A stretch of DNA of 64,000 nucleotides from Betaproteobacteria bacterium (GCA_020621405.1 JAHRYN010000005.1:186001-250000), one strand, 5' to 3'. Counted from the stretch's first letter, positions 1 through 8,813 are shown. Numbers and translations: made by a program. Notes: generated by a model from the sequence alone, not told the origin.

Positions 1-915
1 GACCTCGCCGGAGCGCGGTCAACACTGGGTGGTATGACCAGGGCGGCAGAATTCGATGCGGCGGCGCAATACAGGATTGCTCGCCTGCAGATGCAGGCCG
101 GCAATCCGTCAGGGGCGACCTACAGCCTAGAGAAGGCGTTGCAGGGCGATCCAGGTTTTCTGCCCGCGCGGTTGATGCAGGGCGACATGCTGCTTGCCGA
201 AGGCGCCATTGACAAGGCAGAGGTGCGGGCCCAGGAATTGATGAAACTGCCGACCGCTCCGGCAGATGCATTCCGGCTGGCAGGCGATGTCGCCGCTGCG
301 CGCAGCCAGTGGTCGGCGGCGGTTACTCATTACAAGACCGCGTTGTCGCACGGCGCCGGTGTCGACGTGGCCGGGCGGCTTTACGAGGCGTTGCTGCGGT
401 CGGGCAACAAGGCGCAGGCAAAATCCTCGATTGAGGCCTTGGTCAAGGAGCGTCCGCGCGATCTTTCCATGAAGTTGCTGCTGTCGCAGGTACAGACGGA
501 AGCCGGGCAGTTGCGGGAGGCAAAGGCGACTCTCGAGGCAGTGCTCAAGGTCAGAGAATCGGCCCCGGTGCTCAACAATCTTGCCAATGTCCAATGGCAG
601 CTCAAGGATCCTCAAGCGCAGCAGACGGCCGAACGCGCGTATGCGCTTGCACCGGACGACGCGCTCGTCCTCGATACGCTGGGCTGGATTCTGGCCCGCA
701 AGAATCAACTGGATGCCGGTTTGCGTCACCTCCGGGAGGCGCGTCTGCGAAATCCGGCAAATCCGGAACTCAGGTATCACCTTGCGTGGGCCTTGGCCAA
801 GACGGGCCGCAAGGCAGAGGCAAGAAAGGAACTTGATGCCGCCTTGCAGCCAGGGGTGTCGTTTCCGGAGATCGATGACGCGCGGGCGCTCAGTACCGAG
901 CTAAAGGGTGTGTGA
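1..915 (+). CDS. prsT: PrsT-type TPR-repeat protein (PEP-CTERM system), 5'-truncated by window edge
   Basis: The reading frame is open from base 1 through the ATG at 34, so this is the C-terminal ~304 residues of a longer protein. It consists of degenerate TPR-like helix pairs (A/G-rich repeats with LNNLA, LDTLGWIL, RYHLAWALAKTGR signatures). The closing run LDTLGWIL...RYHLA.ALAKTGRKAEARKEL is typical of the C terminus of the large TPR lipoprotein PrsT, which accompanies exosortase/PEP-CTERM gene clusters and is usually about 900 residues long. A PEP-CTERM protein gene follows 132 bp downstream, which supports the assignment. Its molecular role is not established; a role in export or assembly of PEP-CTERM proteins or exopolysaccharide is inferred from family context. 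The lipoprotein signal lies outside the window. Confidence 0.8.
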   Translation, partial: DLAGARSTLGGMTRAAEFDAAAQYRIARLQMQAGNPSGATYSLEKALQGDPGFLPARLMQGDMLLAEGAIDKAEVRAQELMKLPTAPADAFRLAGDVAAARSQWSAAVTHYKTALSHGAGVDVAGRLYEALLRSGNKAQAKSSIEALVKERPRDLSMKLLLSQVQTEAGQLREAKATLEAVLKVRESAPVLNNLANVQWQLKDPQAQQTAERAYALAPDDALVLDTLGWILARKNQLDAGLRHLREARLRNPANPELRYHLAWALAKTGRKAEARKELDAALQPGVSFPEIDDARALSTELKGV

Positions 916-984
916 GTGTCGGGTTTATTTACACCACACATTTTTACATACTTCAAGTATTTGTTTTTTATAAAGTTTTAATTC

Positions 985-1000
985 TGGCCCGTAATTTGCT
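985..1000 (+). promoter_or_regulatory. Sigma-54 (RpoN) -24/-12 type promoter
   Basis: TGGCCCG-TAAT-TTGCT matches the sigma-54 consensus TGGCACG-N4-TTGCW with one mismatch. The invariant GG (986-987) and GC (998-999) are separated by exactly 10 bp. It lies in a conspicuously AT-rich 130-bp intergenic region, 48 bp before the ATG of the PEP-CTERM gene. PEP-CTERM genes in several Proteobacteria are controlled by the PrsK/PrsR two-component system with RpoN, which fits. The upstream AT-rich sequence could hold the enhancer site. Confidence 0.75.
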
Positions 1001-1047
1001 AGTGTTGGCTATCACTCTAGTAAGTCCATGGACATCAAGGAATAGCG

Positions 1048-1821
1048 ATGAACAGAAAAGCCCTTCACATCCTGAGCGCCGCGCTGATTACTTGCTTTGC
1101 AGGCGCAGCCTCGGCTGCCAGCTACTCGTGGTCTTTCACCAGCACCGCAACGTCTTCGACAGCCGCGACCGGTTTCGCCAGTCAGGTTGCGGAATATTCG
1201 TCGATGACTTACACGAACGCGGCCAGCAAGTCCGTTACGCTCAACGGCTATGCCAATACTGCGTCGGGCTCGACCATAGAGACCGCGTACCTGACCTACC
1301 AGGGGTCCAGTGGTCTCGGCATGACCAGCCGGGACAGTAGTGCGAACGATGAAGTCAGCTCAGGTGCAGCCACTTATCCGCAGCATGCAATCGACAATCA
1401 GGGTGCGATCGAAGGCATCCTGTTTGACTTCGGCGCTTCGTTCAACCTGTCGCAGATCGACATCGGCTGGTTTAATACCGATTCGGACCTGAGCGTGTAT
1501 GCCTACACCAGTCCGACGGCCTTCTCCTCCGGTACGGTTGTGGGCCAGACGTATTCGACCTTGACTGGCTGGGCCAAGGTTGGTGACTTTGCAGGCAATT
1601 CCGACCCGCGTCTCACGACGAACACGACGTATTCCCGCTACTGGCTGGTTACTCCAGGGTCGACGGCGGACACCAAGGACTATGTGAAGATTGCTGGCGT
1701 AACCGGTTCGTACGGTACGCCGCCGCCGCCGCCGCCGAGCGTTCCGGAACCGGCTTCGCTGGCGTTGGTCGGTACGGCGCTGGCAGGCATGATGTTCGTG
1801 CGCCGCCGCAGGAAGGCCTGA
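1048..1821 (+). CDS. PEP-CTERM sorted surface protein, XDP1-like
   Basis: A 257-residue exported protein. It has an N-terminal signal peptide (basic MNRKA, hydrophobic core, AASA cleavage region near residue 25), a beta-rich Ser/Thr-rich body and a proline run (PPPPPP). The C-terminal sorting signal has three parts: VPEPAS, a transmembrane stretch, and the basic tail RRRRKA. The central part (DNQGAIEGILFDFG..., IGWFNTDSDLSVYAY) resembles the exosortase-dependent surface protein class called XDP1; that subclass call is from memory of the pattern. Exosortase would recognise the PEP motif and remove the tail, leaving the protein surface-associated or in the extracellular matrix. Start ATG follows AAGGAATAGCG. 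The gene has its own sigma-54 type promoter and ends at a strong terminator. Confidence 0.85.
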   Translation: MNRKALHILSAALITCFAGAASAASYSWSFTSTATSSTAATGFASQVAEYSSMTYTNAASKSVTLNGYANTASGSTIETAYLTYQGSSGLGMTSRDSSANDEVSSGAATYPQHAIDNQGAIEGILFDFGASFNLSQIDIGWFNTDSDLSVYAYTSPTAFSSGTVVGQTYSTLTGWAKVGDFAGNSDPRLTTNTTYSRYWLVTPGSTADTKDYVKIAGVTGSYGTPPPPPPSVPEPASLALVGTALAGMMFVRRRRKA

Positions 1822-1827
1822 TAATTT

Positions 1828-1875
1828 CAGGGCGAAAAAAAACCGCGCACTGCGCGGTTTTTTTTTTTCGCCCTG
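1828..1875. terminator. Bidirectional rho-independent terminator
   Basis: A long inverted repeat: CAGGGCGA-A8-CCGCGCA pairs with TGCGCGG-T12-CGCCCTG. The inner GC hairpin is followed by a long T run on the plus strand and on the minus strand (A8 read in reverse). It sits between two convergent genes, the PEP-CTERM gene and the ABC exporter, and can serve both. Confidence 0.9.
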
Positions 1876-1914
1876 CCGGACGGATATCGCGTGCATCCGG
1901 AGGCCGGTTCGGGG

Positions 1915-3750
1915 TTACGTGACCGGCTCTTCCTCCTGCGCCTGCAACGCCCACATCTGCGCATACGCGCCATCCAGCGCCAGCAGCTCGGCGTGCGAAC
2001 CGCGCTCGACGATGCGGCCACCGTCCATCACCAGAATCTGGTCGGCGTCCATGATGGTCGACAGCCGGTGCGCGATGATCAGCGTGGTGTGACCGCGGGC
2101 GACCTGTTCAAGCTGTGACTGGATCGCCTGCTCGGTCTTCGAATCCAGCGCCGAGGTGGCTTCGTCGAAGATCAGCACCGGCGGGTTCTTCAGCAGCGCG
2201 CGCGCGATGGCCACGCGCTGCTTTTCGCCGCCGGACAGTTTCAGTCCACGCTCGCCCACCTTGGTCGCATAGCCGTCGGGCAGGCGCGTCACGAAATCGT
2301 GCAGCTGCGCCGCGCGGCTCGCCGCCTCGACGTCCTCGGCCGATGCGGTCACCCGGCCGTACTGGATGTTGTAGTGGATGCTGTCGTTGAACAGCACCGT
2401 GTCCTGCGGCACGATGCCGATGGCGCCGCGCAGGCTGTCCTGCGTCAGCTTGCGGATGTCGGTGCCATTGATCGTGATGCGCCCGCTGCCCACGTCGTAG
2501 AAGCGGTAGAGCAGCCGGGCCAGCGTCGATTTGCCCGAGCCTGAGTGCCCGACCACGGCCACCCGTCCGCCGGCCGGTATCGTGAAATCCACGTCGAACA
2601 GGATCTGCCGCGACGGCTCGTAGCCGAAGTTCACCTGCTGGAAGCGCACTTCGCACGTCCCCGCGGCGAGCACGCGCGCGTCGGCGTCGTCAGCCACTTC
2701 CCGGTGCGTTTCCATCAGCGCGAACATGCGCTCGATGTCGGTCAGTGACTGGCGGATTTCGCGGTACAGCACGCCGAGGAAATTGAGCGGAATGTAGAGC
2801 TGGATCATGAAGGCGTTGACCAGCACGATGTCGCCCAGCGTCATCCGGCCTTCGGCCACGCCGACCGTCGCGCGCCACATCATCAGCGTCACGCCGATCG
2901 CGATGATGAAGGCCTGGCCGATGTTCAGGTAGGACAGCGACACCTGGCTGCGCTCCTGCGCGCGCTGCCAGCGCGCCATCTGCTCGTCGTAGCGGCGGGA
3001 TTCGAAGCCCTCGTTGTTGAAGTACTTCACCGTCTCGTAGTTCAGCAGGCTGTCGATCGCGCGCGTGTTGGCGGCCGAATCCAGCTCGTTGACCTCGCGC
3101 CGCAGCTTGGTGCGCCAGTTGGTGACGGTGACCGTGAACGTGATGTAGATCGCCAGCGTGACGAAGGTGATCAGCGCAAACGCGGCTTCGTACTGTACCG
3201 CGAGTATGCCCAGCACCAGCCCCATCTCGACCAGCGTCGGCAGGATGGAATACAGCGTGTAGCTGATCAGCGAGCCGATCGCGCGGGTACCGCGCTCGAT
3301 GTCGCGCGTCAGTCCGCCGGTCTGGCGCTCGAGGTGGAAGCGCAGCGACAGCGCGTGCAGGTGCTGGAATACCTGCAGCGAAATGCGCCTTACCGCCTGC
3401 TGGGTCACCCGCGAAAACACGATTTCGCGCAGTTCGGTCAGCAGCGAGGTGGAAAAGCGCAGCGCACCGTAGGCGGCGAGCAGGCCGAGCGGCACCAGCA
3501 GCGGAGCAGCCTCCAGCGCGCTCTGCCGCATTGCCGCCGCGGGTGTCAGCGCGTCGATCAGCCGCTTGAAGATCAGCGGGACGGCAACATTGGCGCCCTT
3601 GGCACCGATCAGGCAGGTCAGTGCGATCAGCACCCGCCACTTGTAGGCCCACAGATAGGGGAAGAGGTTGCGGATGGTGTCGAAGTCGCGGCGGCGGGTG
3701 CCGGGCGCCGCTTCGGGGGCGGGCAGGGGGGCGGTGGAGGATCGTCTCAT
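1915..3750 (-). CDS. Atm1/HMT1-type ABC exporter (fused permease and ATPase)
   Basis: 611 residues, the usual size of a half-size ABC exporter. The N-terminal ~340 residues form a six-helix transmembrane domain. The NBD holds Walker A GHSGSGKST (about residue 400), Q-loop PQDTVLF, signature LSGGEKQRVAIARALL, Walker B VLIFDEATSALD and the H-loop AHRLST. The TMD wording (NYETVKYFNNE, GLTRDIERGTRA) is typical of the Atm1/HMT1 group, which exports glutathione-linked sulfur compounds or metal-thiol conjugates as a homodimer in the inner membrane. The substrate cannot be read from sequence. It is convergent with the upstream PEP-CTERM gene and in the same direction as the DUF4010 protein gene, about 100 bp away. 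Confidence 0.88.
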   Translation of the reverse strand: MRRSSTAPLPAPEAAPGTRRRDFDTIRNLFPYLWAYKWRVLIALTCLIGAKGANVAVPLIFKRLIDALTPAAAMRQSALEAAPLLVPLGLLAAYGALRFSTSLLTELREIVFSRVTQQAVRRISLQVFQHLHALSLRFHLERQTGGLTRDIERGTRAIGSLISYTLYSILPTLVEMGLVLGILAVQYEAAFALITFVTLAIYITFTVTVTNWRTKLRREVNELDSAANTRAIDSLLNYETVKYFNNEGFESRRYDEQMARWQRAQERSQVSLSYLNIGQAFIIAIGVTLMMWRATVGVAEGRMTLGDIVLVNAFMIQLYIPLNFLGVLYREIRQSLTDIERMFALMETHREVADDADARVLAAGTCEVRFQQVNFGYEPSRQILFDVDFTIPAGGRVAVVGHSGSGKSTLARLLYRFYDVGSGRITINGTDIRKLTQDSLRGAIGIVPQDTVLFNDSIHYNIQYGRVTASAEDVEAASRAAQLHDFVTRLPDGYATKVGERGLKLSGGEKQRVAIARALLKNPPVLIFDEATSALDSKTEQAIQSQLEQVARGHTTLIIAHRLSTIMDADQILVMDGGRIVERGSHAELLALDGAYAQMWALQAQEEEPVT

Positions 3751-3856
3751 CCAGCGATTCTAGGGTCTGTTGACCTCAAATCGGCGTCCTTCGGGCTGGC
3801 AATTCTAGGACGACCGACACTGGAGTACCCGTGCTCCGCTGCGCGGTCCGCTTTGC

Positions 3857-5110
3857 CTACAGGCCGCCGCCGGCCAAGGCGCCTGCCCAGGCGGCTCCGA
3901 CCGACAGCACGATGCCCGGTGCGACCTGCCAGACGAAGGAACGGTCGCCGGCGATCGCGGCGGCGGCGATCTTGCTCGCCGCATTGGTCGTGAATCCGGT
4001 CAGTACCGGCAGCACCGCCTGTGCCGCCGTGATCTTGCCGGCGCTGTGCATCGAGGCGACTGCAGCGGCGGCGGAATGTGCGTCCGCCAACCCGGCCAGT
4101 CCGGCGGCCATGCCGAGGCCGACCTGGCCCAGCGCATCGGTCAGGACGGCGGACAGCAGCAGCATGCCGCCTATGGTCAGCGCAAAGAGGATGGCGACGC
4201 GCGGATTGAAGGCGCGTCCGCGTGGCACCGCGTGGTCGGTCAGCGTACTGGCGTTGCGCAGCGCGATCATCGTGCCGTATGCGGCGGCGGCGATGCCGGC
4301 TCCGAGCAGCGGCAGCGCCATCCGCTGCAGGACGTCGATGCTGGTCGCAGCCAGCAGCATGGTCAGATAGAGCACGGTCGCCAGCGACGACAGCACGGCG
4401 CCCGACACGGCACCGCCGCGCAGAGCAGGCGTGCGTTTCGCCTGCGCACCCATGGCCGCGATGGTTGCCGTGCTCGACACGAAACCCGAGGCGAATCCGG
4501 CAAACGGCAGGCCGAGCGCGGGACCGGCGGTACGCAGCGCGATGTAGCCGCAGCCGTTGATCGCCATCATCAGCACGGCCAGCGTCCACAGGTTGCGCGG
4601 ATTGATCGCCTGCCAGGGATCGACCGCCCGGTCCGGCGTCAGTGGCAGGATGACCAGCGCGGCGGCAGCCAGCAGCAAAGCGTCGTGCAGTTCCTGCGCC
4701 GACATGATGCGCACCACGAGACGGTGCAGCCGGTTGCGCGCCGCCAGCATGATGGCCACCAGCACGCCGATGCCGGTGGCCAGCCGGGCGTCGTGCAGCG
4801 CCAGCGCGCCCAGCATGAAGGTGAGCACCAGTGCGACTTCGGTGGTCAGGCCGGGATCGTCGTCCGTCGACCTGCGGTAGGACACCACCGCCAGTACGCC
4901 GATCACGCCGGCCAGCACGGCCAGCGTCATGCCGCCGCCGAGCAGCATGGCCAGTGCGCCGAGCAGCGAAGCCAGCGTGAAGGTGCGCAGGCCGGCGGCG
5001 CCGCGGGTCGGACCGGTGCCCTTGCGCCGCTCGCGCTCGATGCCGATCAGCAGGCCGATGCCCAGCGCGGCCGCGATGCCGATCAGGCGATGGTCGATGT
5101 CGGTCGGCAT
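3857..5110 (-). CDS. MgtC/SapB-family membrane protein with DUF4010
   Basis: 417 residues, almost entirely hydrophobic helices. The N-terminal part has the MgtC-like GIGLLIGIERERRKG and GLRTFTL motifs. The C-terminal half matches the DUF4010 pattern, with conserved polar patches GFVSSTATIAAMG, LADAHSAAAAVASM and TGFTTNAASK. MgtC-domain proteins are inner-membrane proteins linked to Mg2+ or acid stress; the long DUF4010 version has no firmly assigned function and may be a transporter. The start chosen gives MPTDIDHR just before the first helix; a longer frame upstream is out of phase. The gene is divergent from the small HMA-like gene, with 156 bp between them. Confidence 0.8.
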   Translation of the reverse strand: MPTDIDHRLIGIAAALGIGLLIGIERERRKGTGPTRGAAGLRTFTLASLLGALAMLLGGGMTLAVLAGVIGVLAVVSYRRSTDDDPGLTTEVALVLTFMLGALALHDARLATGIGVLVAIMLAARNRLHRLVVRIMSAQELHDALLLAAAALVILPLTPDRAVDPWQAINPRNLWTLAVLMMAINGCGYIALRTAGPALGLPFAGFASGFVSSTATIAAMGAQAKRTPALRGGAVSGAVLSSLATVLYLTMLLAATSIDVLQRMALPLLGAGIAAAAYGTMIALRNASTLTDHAVPRGRAFNPRVAILFALTIGGMLLLSAVLTDALGQVGLGMAAGLAGLADAHSAAAAVASMHSAGKITAAQAVLPVLTGFTTNAASKIAAAAIAGDRSFVWQVAPGIVLSVGAAWAGALAGGGL

Positions 5111-5266
5111 GCAGGTCGATGCGGGATGTCCATCGATTCATTTCACCACACCGGCGCCTTGCGTGCCTGCGAGTGCCCGCGTGCGTGCCCGAACGACAGC
5201 TATCTTGAGCACGCGCAACCGATTGATCGCCGCAGGCCCTAATATTCCCTCCTTACGGAGGTGAAC

Positions 5267-5473
5267 ATGCATACGACAGTCATTACAGTCGGCGATCTGG
5301 ATGGCGAACAGGCCATCGCCGAAATCACCAACGTGATCCACGAACTGCCCGGCATCGACACGGTCGAGGTCGCGCCGGAGACCGGTGTGGTCAGCGTCGA
5401 GCACAGCCCGCTGGTGTCGGAGGCGGACATCCGCTTCGCGCTCGAGGACGCGGGCTACGAAGTGATGTCCTGA
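5267..5473 (+). CDS. Small HMA-fold protein lacking the CXXC metal site
   Basis: 68 residues. The pattern is that of a heavy-metal-associated ferredoxin-like domain: hydrophobic strand TVITVGDL, helix AIAEITNVIHEL, then PGIDTVEVAPETGVVSVEH and IRFALEDAGYEV. The CXXC of copper chaperones is replaced by G-E-Q-A, so metal binding in the usual way is not expected. I chose ATG 5267 because the strong Shine-Dalgarno GGAG (5257-5260) then sits 6 nt away; the in-frame GTG at 5261 would overlap it. It is transcribed away from the MgtC/DUF4010 gene. Function unknown. Confidence 0.7.
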   Translation: MHTTVITVGDLDGEQAIAEITNVIHELPGIDTVEVAPETGVVSVEHSPLVSEADIRFALEDAGYEVMS

Positions 5474-5532
5474 CCGGTCCCGCCCTTCGTCCGCCCGGCA
5501 GCGCCTGCGGCCCGGAAGGCGACAGGGCCGGA

Positions 5533-5579
5533 TTGACAGCGTCTGAATCGGGGTTAGAATTCAAACGTTTGTTTGAATT
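5533..5579 (+). promoter_or_regulatory. Sigma-70 promoter overlapped by PsrA-type operator
   Basis: -35 TTGACA (5533-5538), 16-bp spacer, -10 TAGAAT (5555-5560). A palindrome with 9-bp arms, AATTCAAAC-gttt-GTTTGAATT (5558-5579), overlaps the -10 end. It matches the published PsrA box form C/GAAAC-N2-4-GTTTG/C. It lies 19 bp before the ATG of the TetR gene, so autorepression and control of the downstream fad genes is the simple reading. Confidence 0.75.
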
Positions 5580-5597
5580 GATGCCGGAGCGACTGGA

Positions 5598-6275
5598 ATG
5601 GATGCCCGCCGCACATCGCTGTCCGCCAACGAAACGCGTACCCGCATTCTCGATGTGGCGCAGGCGCTGTTCGCGGCGCATGGATTCGACGCGACGTCGA
5701 TGCGCATGATCACCGGCGACGCCGGGGTGAATCTGGCGGCGGTGAACTATCACTTCGGATCCAAGGACGCGCTGGTGCAGGAAGTGCTGAAGCGGCATCT
5801 GCGGCCGCTCAACGGCAGCCGCATCCAGGCGCTCGACGCGGCCGAAGCTGCGGCCGGCGGTGCGCCGGTCAAGCCGAGCGTGATCGTCGAGTCCTTCTTC
5901 AGCAGCCCGCTCGAACTGGCGGCAGGCAGCGATGCCGGCCGCGAATTCATGCGCCTGCTCGGGCGTACCTTCACCGAGCCGTCGCCGATGATCCGCGACT
6001 TCCTGGTGACCGAGTATGAGGAGGTGATCGGCCGATACCGGGAGGCGTTCTGCCGTGCGCTGCCGGCGGTGCCGGTCGAGGAAATACTGTGGCGCCTGCA
6101 TTTCATGCTGGGTGCCATGTCGCACGCCGTTGCCGGCGTCGATTCGCTGCAGGTGCTGACCGGCGTCAAGGTCGACGAACCGGATGCGATGCAGCGCATG
6201 GCACCGCGGCTGATGAGTTTCCTGCTGGGCGGGCTGCGGGCGCCGCTGCCGGGTCCTGACGGAAGAATCGAGTAG
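5598..6275 (+). CDS. psrA: TetR-family regulator, PsrA-like (fatty-acid responsive)
   Basis: 225 residues. N-terminal TetR helix-turn-helix (ETRTRILDVAQALFAAHGFDATS... through AGVNLAAVNYHFGSKDAL, residues ~10-60); the VNLAAVNYHFGSK wording is close to PsrA of Pseudomonas, which binds long-chain fatty acids or their CoA esters and represses beta-oxidation genes. The C-terminal ligand domain ends at residue ~215. The position directly upstream of fadE (36-bp gap) and the CAAAC-N4-GTTTG palindrome at its promoter support this role. The exact ligand and regulon are inferred. The symbol rests on similarity of the DNA-binding part and on context. Confidence 0.75.
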   Translation: MDARRTSLSANETRTRILDVAQALFAAHGFDATSMRMITGDAGVNLAAVNYHFGSKDALVQEVLKRHLRPLNGSRIQALDAAEAAAGGAPVKPSVIVESFFSSPLELAAGSDAGREFMRLLGRTFTEPSPMIRDFLVTEYEEVIGRYREAFCRALPAVPVEEILWRLHFMLGAMSHAVAGVDSLQVLTGVKVDEPDAMQRMAPRLMSFLLGGLRAPLPGPDGRIE

Positions 6276-6311
6276 GCGCAGACTGCAGCCGGACTGCCCG
6301 GGGAGAAAGAC

Positions 6312-8804
6312 ATGACGTGGATGCTGCTTCTGCTGTTGCCGCTGGCGATCGTGCTGCTCGCCTACCTGCGCGCGTCGCTGCTGTTGTGGACCGCAGTGCT
6401 GGCGGCCTGGCTGGCGGCTGTCAGCCTGCATGCCGGCTGGTCGATGACGGCGAACGTCGTGGCTGCGCTGCTGGCGGGCCTGCCGGCGCTGGTGCTGAAT
6501 GTGCCGGCGCTGCGCCGTGCCGTGCTGTCACGTCCGCTGCTGTCGACCTACCGCCGGATACTGCCGCCGATGTCGGACACCGAGCGCATCGCGCTCGAGG
6601 CGGGCACCGTGTGGTGGGAAGGCGAGCTGTTCCGCGGCCGGCCGGACTGGAAGGTGCTGCACGGCTATCCCGATCCGGTGCTGACCGACGAGGAACAGGC
6701 CTTCGTCGACAACGAGGTCGAGGAACTGTGCCGGATGTCCGACGACTGGCGCATTTCGCACGAACTGAAGGACCTGCCGCCCGGCGTCTGGCAGTACATC
6801 AAGGACAAGGGCTTCCTCGGCCTGATCATCCCGAAGAAGTATGGCGGCAGAGAGTTCTCCGCCTGGGCGCATTCGCAGGTCGTGACCAGGCTGTCGACCC
6901 GCTGTTCCGCTTCGGCGGTGACCGTCATGGTGCCGAATTCGCTCGGTCCGGCCGAACTGCTGCTGCACTACGGTACCGACGCACAGAAGGATCACTACCT
7001 GCCGCGTCTGGCCAGGGGCCTGGAGATTCCGTGCTTCGCGCTGACCAGCCCGCAGGCCGGTTCGGACGCGGCGTCGATTCCCGACTACGGCATCGTCTGC
7101 CGCGGCATGCACGAAGGCCGCGATGTGCTGGGCATGCGCGTGACCTGGGACAAGCGCTACATCACGCTCGGACCGGTCGCCACGCTGCTCGGCCTGGCGT
7201 TCCGGCTGTACGACCCGGATCGCCTGCTGGGCGACCGTGAAGATCTCGGCATCACCTGCGCGCTGATCCCGACCTCGCACGAAGGCGTGCACATCGGCCG
7301 CCGCCACTTCCCGCTGAACGCGGTGTTCCAGAACGGCCCGAACTGGGGACGCGACGTGTTCATGCCACTGGACTGGATCATCGGCGGACCGGAAATGGCA
7401 GGCCAGGGCTGGCGCATGCTGATGGAGTGCCTGGCTGCCGGCCGCTCGATCTCGCTGCCGGCGTCGAATACCGGCATGGCCAAGCTGACCGCGCGCGCAG
7501 TCGGCGGCTACGCCCGCGTGCGCAGCCAGTTCAAGACCGCGATCGGCCGCTTCGAAGGCATACAGGAACCGCTGGCGCGCATCGGCGGCCACCTGTACAT
7601 GATGGACGCGGCGCGGCGCATGACCGCCGGCGCGATCGACCTCGGCGAAAAGCCGTCGGTGGTGTCGGCCATTGTGAAGTACCACATCACCGAGCGCGCC
7701 CGTCAGGTGGTCAATGACGGCATGGACATCCTCGGCGGCAAGGGCATCTGCCTGGGGCCGTCCAACTTCCTCGGCCGTGCCTACCAGCAGATTCCGATCG
7801 GCATAACGGTCGAAGGCGCGAACATCCTGACGCGCAGCCTGATCATCTTCGGTCAGGGCGCGATCCGCTGCCATCCCTACGTGCTGCGCGAAATGCGCGC
7901 CGCGCTGGCCGACGACACGCCGGCCGCGCTGGCCGAATTCGACGACGCGCTGTTCTCGCACATCGGCTACACGGTGAGCAACGCGGTGCGCGCGCTGGTG
8001 CTCGGCCTGACCGGTTCGCACTGGGTCGGCGTGGATGTCGGCGCTCCGGCCGGCGTGGCGCCGGAAACCCGGCGCTACTACCAGCAACTGACGCGTTTCT
8101 CGACCGCCTTCGCCTTCCTGGCCGACGTCGCGATGCTGATCATGGGCGGCGACCTGAAACGCAAGGAAAAGCTGTCGGCGCGGCTGGGCGACATCCTGTC
8201 GCTGATGTACCTGTGCTCGGCCACGCTGAAGCGCTACGAGTCGGAAGGGCGCCAGTCCGCCGATGCGCCGCTGATGCACTGGGCGATCTGGGACGCGATG
8301 TTCCATGCGCAGACCGCGTTCGAAGGTGTGATTTCCAACTTCCCGAACCGCCCGATGGCGGTGCTGCTGCGCCGGCTGATCTTTCCGCTGGGTCGGCCCT
8401 ACGTCGTGCCGTCCGACCGGCTCGGCACCGAGGTGGCGAAGCTGCTGATCACGCCGTCGGCCACGCGTGACCGGCTGACCGCCGGCATGTATGTGCCGGA
8501 CGACGAGCATGATCCGGTCGGCGTCATCGAACACGCGCTGGTCGCCACCATCGCTGCCGAGGCGATCGAGGCACGCGTGCGTGCGGCGCAGAAGAAGGGT
8601 ACGTTCACGGCGCGCGGACCCGGCCTGATGCGGGCTGCGTTCGATGCCGGCCTGATCGACGCCGGCGAACTGGCCCTGATCACCCGGCGCGACCAGCTGC
8701 GCGACCGCGTGGTCAAGGTCGATGACTTCCCGCAGGATTTCGGTGCCGACGCAGTGCCGGCGACGGCGCCCGAAGCGCGCAATGTCGCCGCGCTCGTTGT
8801 CTAG
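6312..8804 (+). CDS. fadE: Acyl-CoA dehydrogenase FadE
   Basis: 830 residues, close to the 814 of E. coli FadE. Two N-terminal transmembrane helices (residues 1-65) are followed by the acyl-CoA dehydrogenase domains: DKGFLGLIIPKKYGG, CFALTSPQAGSDAASIPD, the middle beta domain with WDKRYITLGPVATLLGLAFRL, and the helical domain with GMDILGGKGICLGPSNFLGRAYQ and EGANILTRSLIIFGQGA. It carries the extra C-terminal region specific to FadE (DUF1974). It oxidises acyl-CoA to trans-2-enoyl-CoA with FAD at the inner membrane. ATG follows GGGGAGAAAGAC. It opens a run of tightly spaced genes with the thiolase, FadJ-like enzyme and thioesterase, probably controlled by the upstream TetR regulator. Confidence 0.95.
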   Translation: MTWMLLLLLPLAIVLLAYLRASLLLWTAVLAAWLAAVSLHAGWSMTANVVAALLAGLPALVLNVPALRRAVLSRPLLSTYRRILPPMSDTERIALEAGTVWWEGELFRGRPDWKVLHGYPDPVLTDEEQAFVDNEVEELCRMSDDWRISHELKDLPPGVWQYIKDKGFLGLIIPKKYGGREFSAWAHSQVVTRLSTRCSASAVTVMVPNSLGPAELLLHYGTDAQKDHYLPRLARGLEIPCFALTSPQAGSDAASIPDYGIVCRGMHEGRDVLGMRVTWDKRYITLGPVATLLGLAFRLYDPDRLLGDREDLGITCALIPTSHEGVHIGRRHFPLNAVFQNGPNWGRDVFMPLDWIIGGPEMAGQGWRMLMECLAAGRSISLPASNTGMAKLTARAVGGYARVRSQFKTAIGRFEGIQEPLARIGGHLYMMDAARRMTAGAIDLGEKPSVVSAIVKYHITERARQVVNDGMDILGGKGICLGPSNFLGRAYQQIPIGITVEGANILTRSLIIFGQGAIRCHPYVLREMRAALADDTPAALAEFDDALFSHIGYTVSNAVRALVLGLTGSHWVGVDVGAPAGVAPETRRYYQQLTRFSTAFAFLADVAMLIMGGDLKRKEKLSARLGDILSLMYLCSATLKRYESEGRQSADAPLMHWAIWDAMFHAQTAFEGVISNFPNRPMAVLLRRLIFPLGRPYVVPSDRLGTEVAKLLITPSATRDRLTAGMYVPDDEHDPVGVIEHALVATIAAEAIEARVRAAQKKGTFTARGPGLMRAAFDAGLIDAGELALITRRDQLRDRVVKVDDFPQDFGADAVPATAPEARNVAALVV

Positions 8805-8813
8805 GGAACGACG

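Noticed and set aside
5261-5266. GTG start for the HMA-like protein
   Set aside because: It overlaps the strong Shine-Dalgarno that serves ATG 5267.
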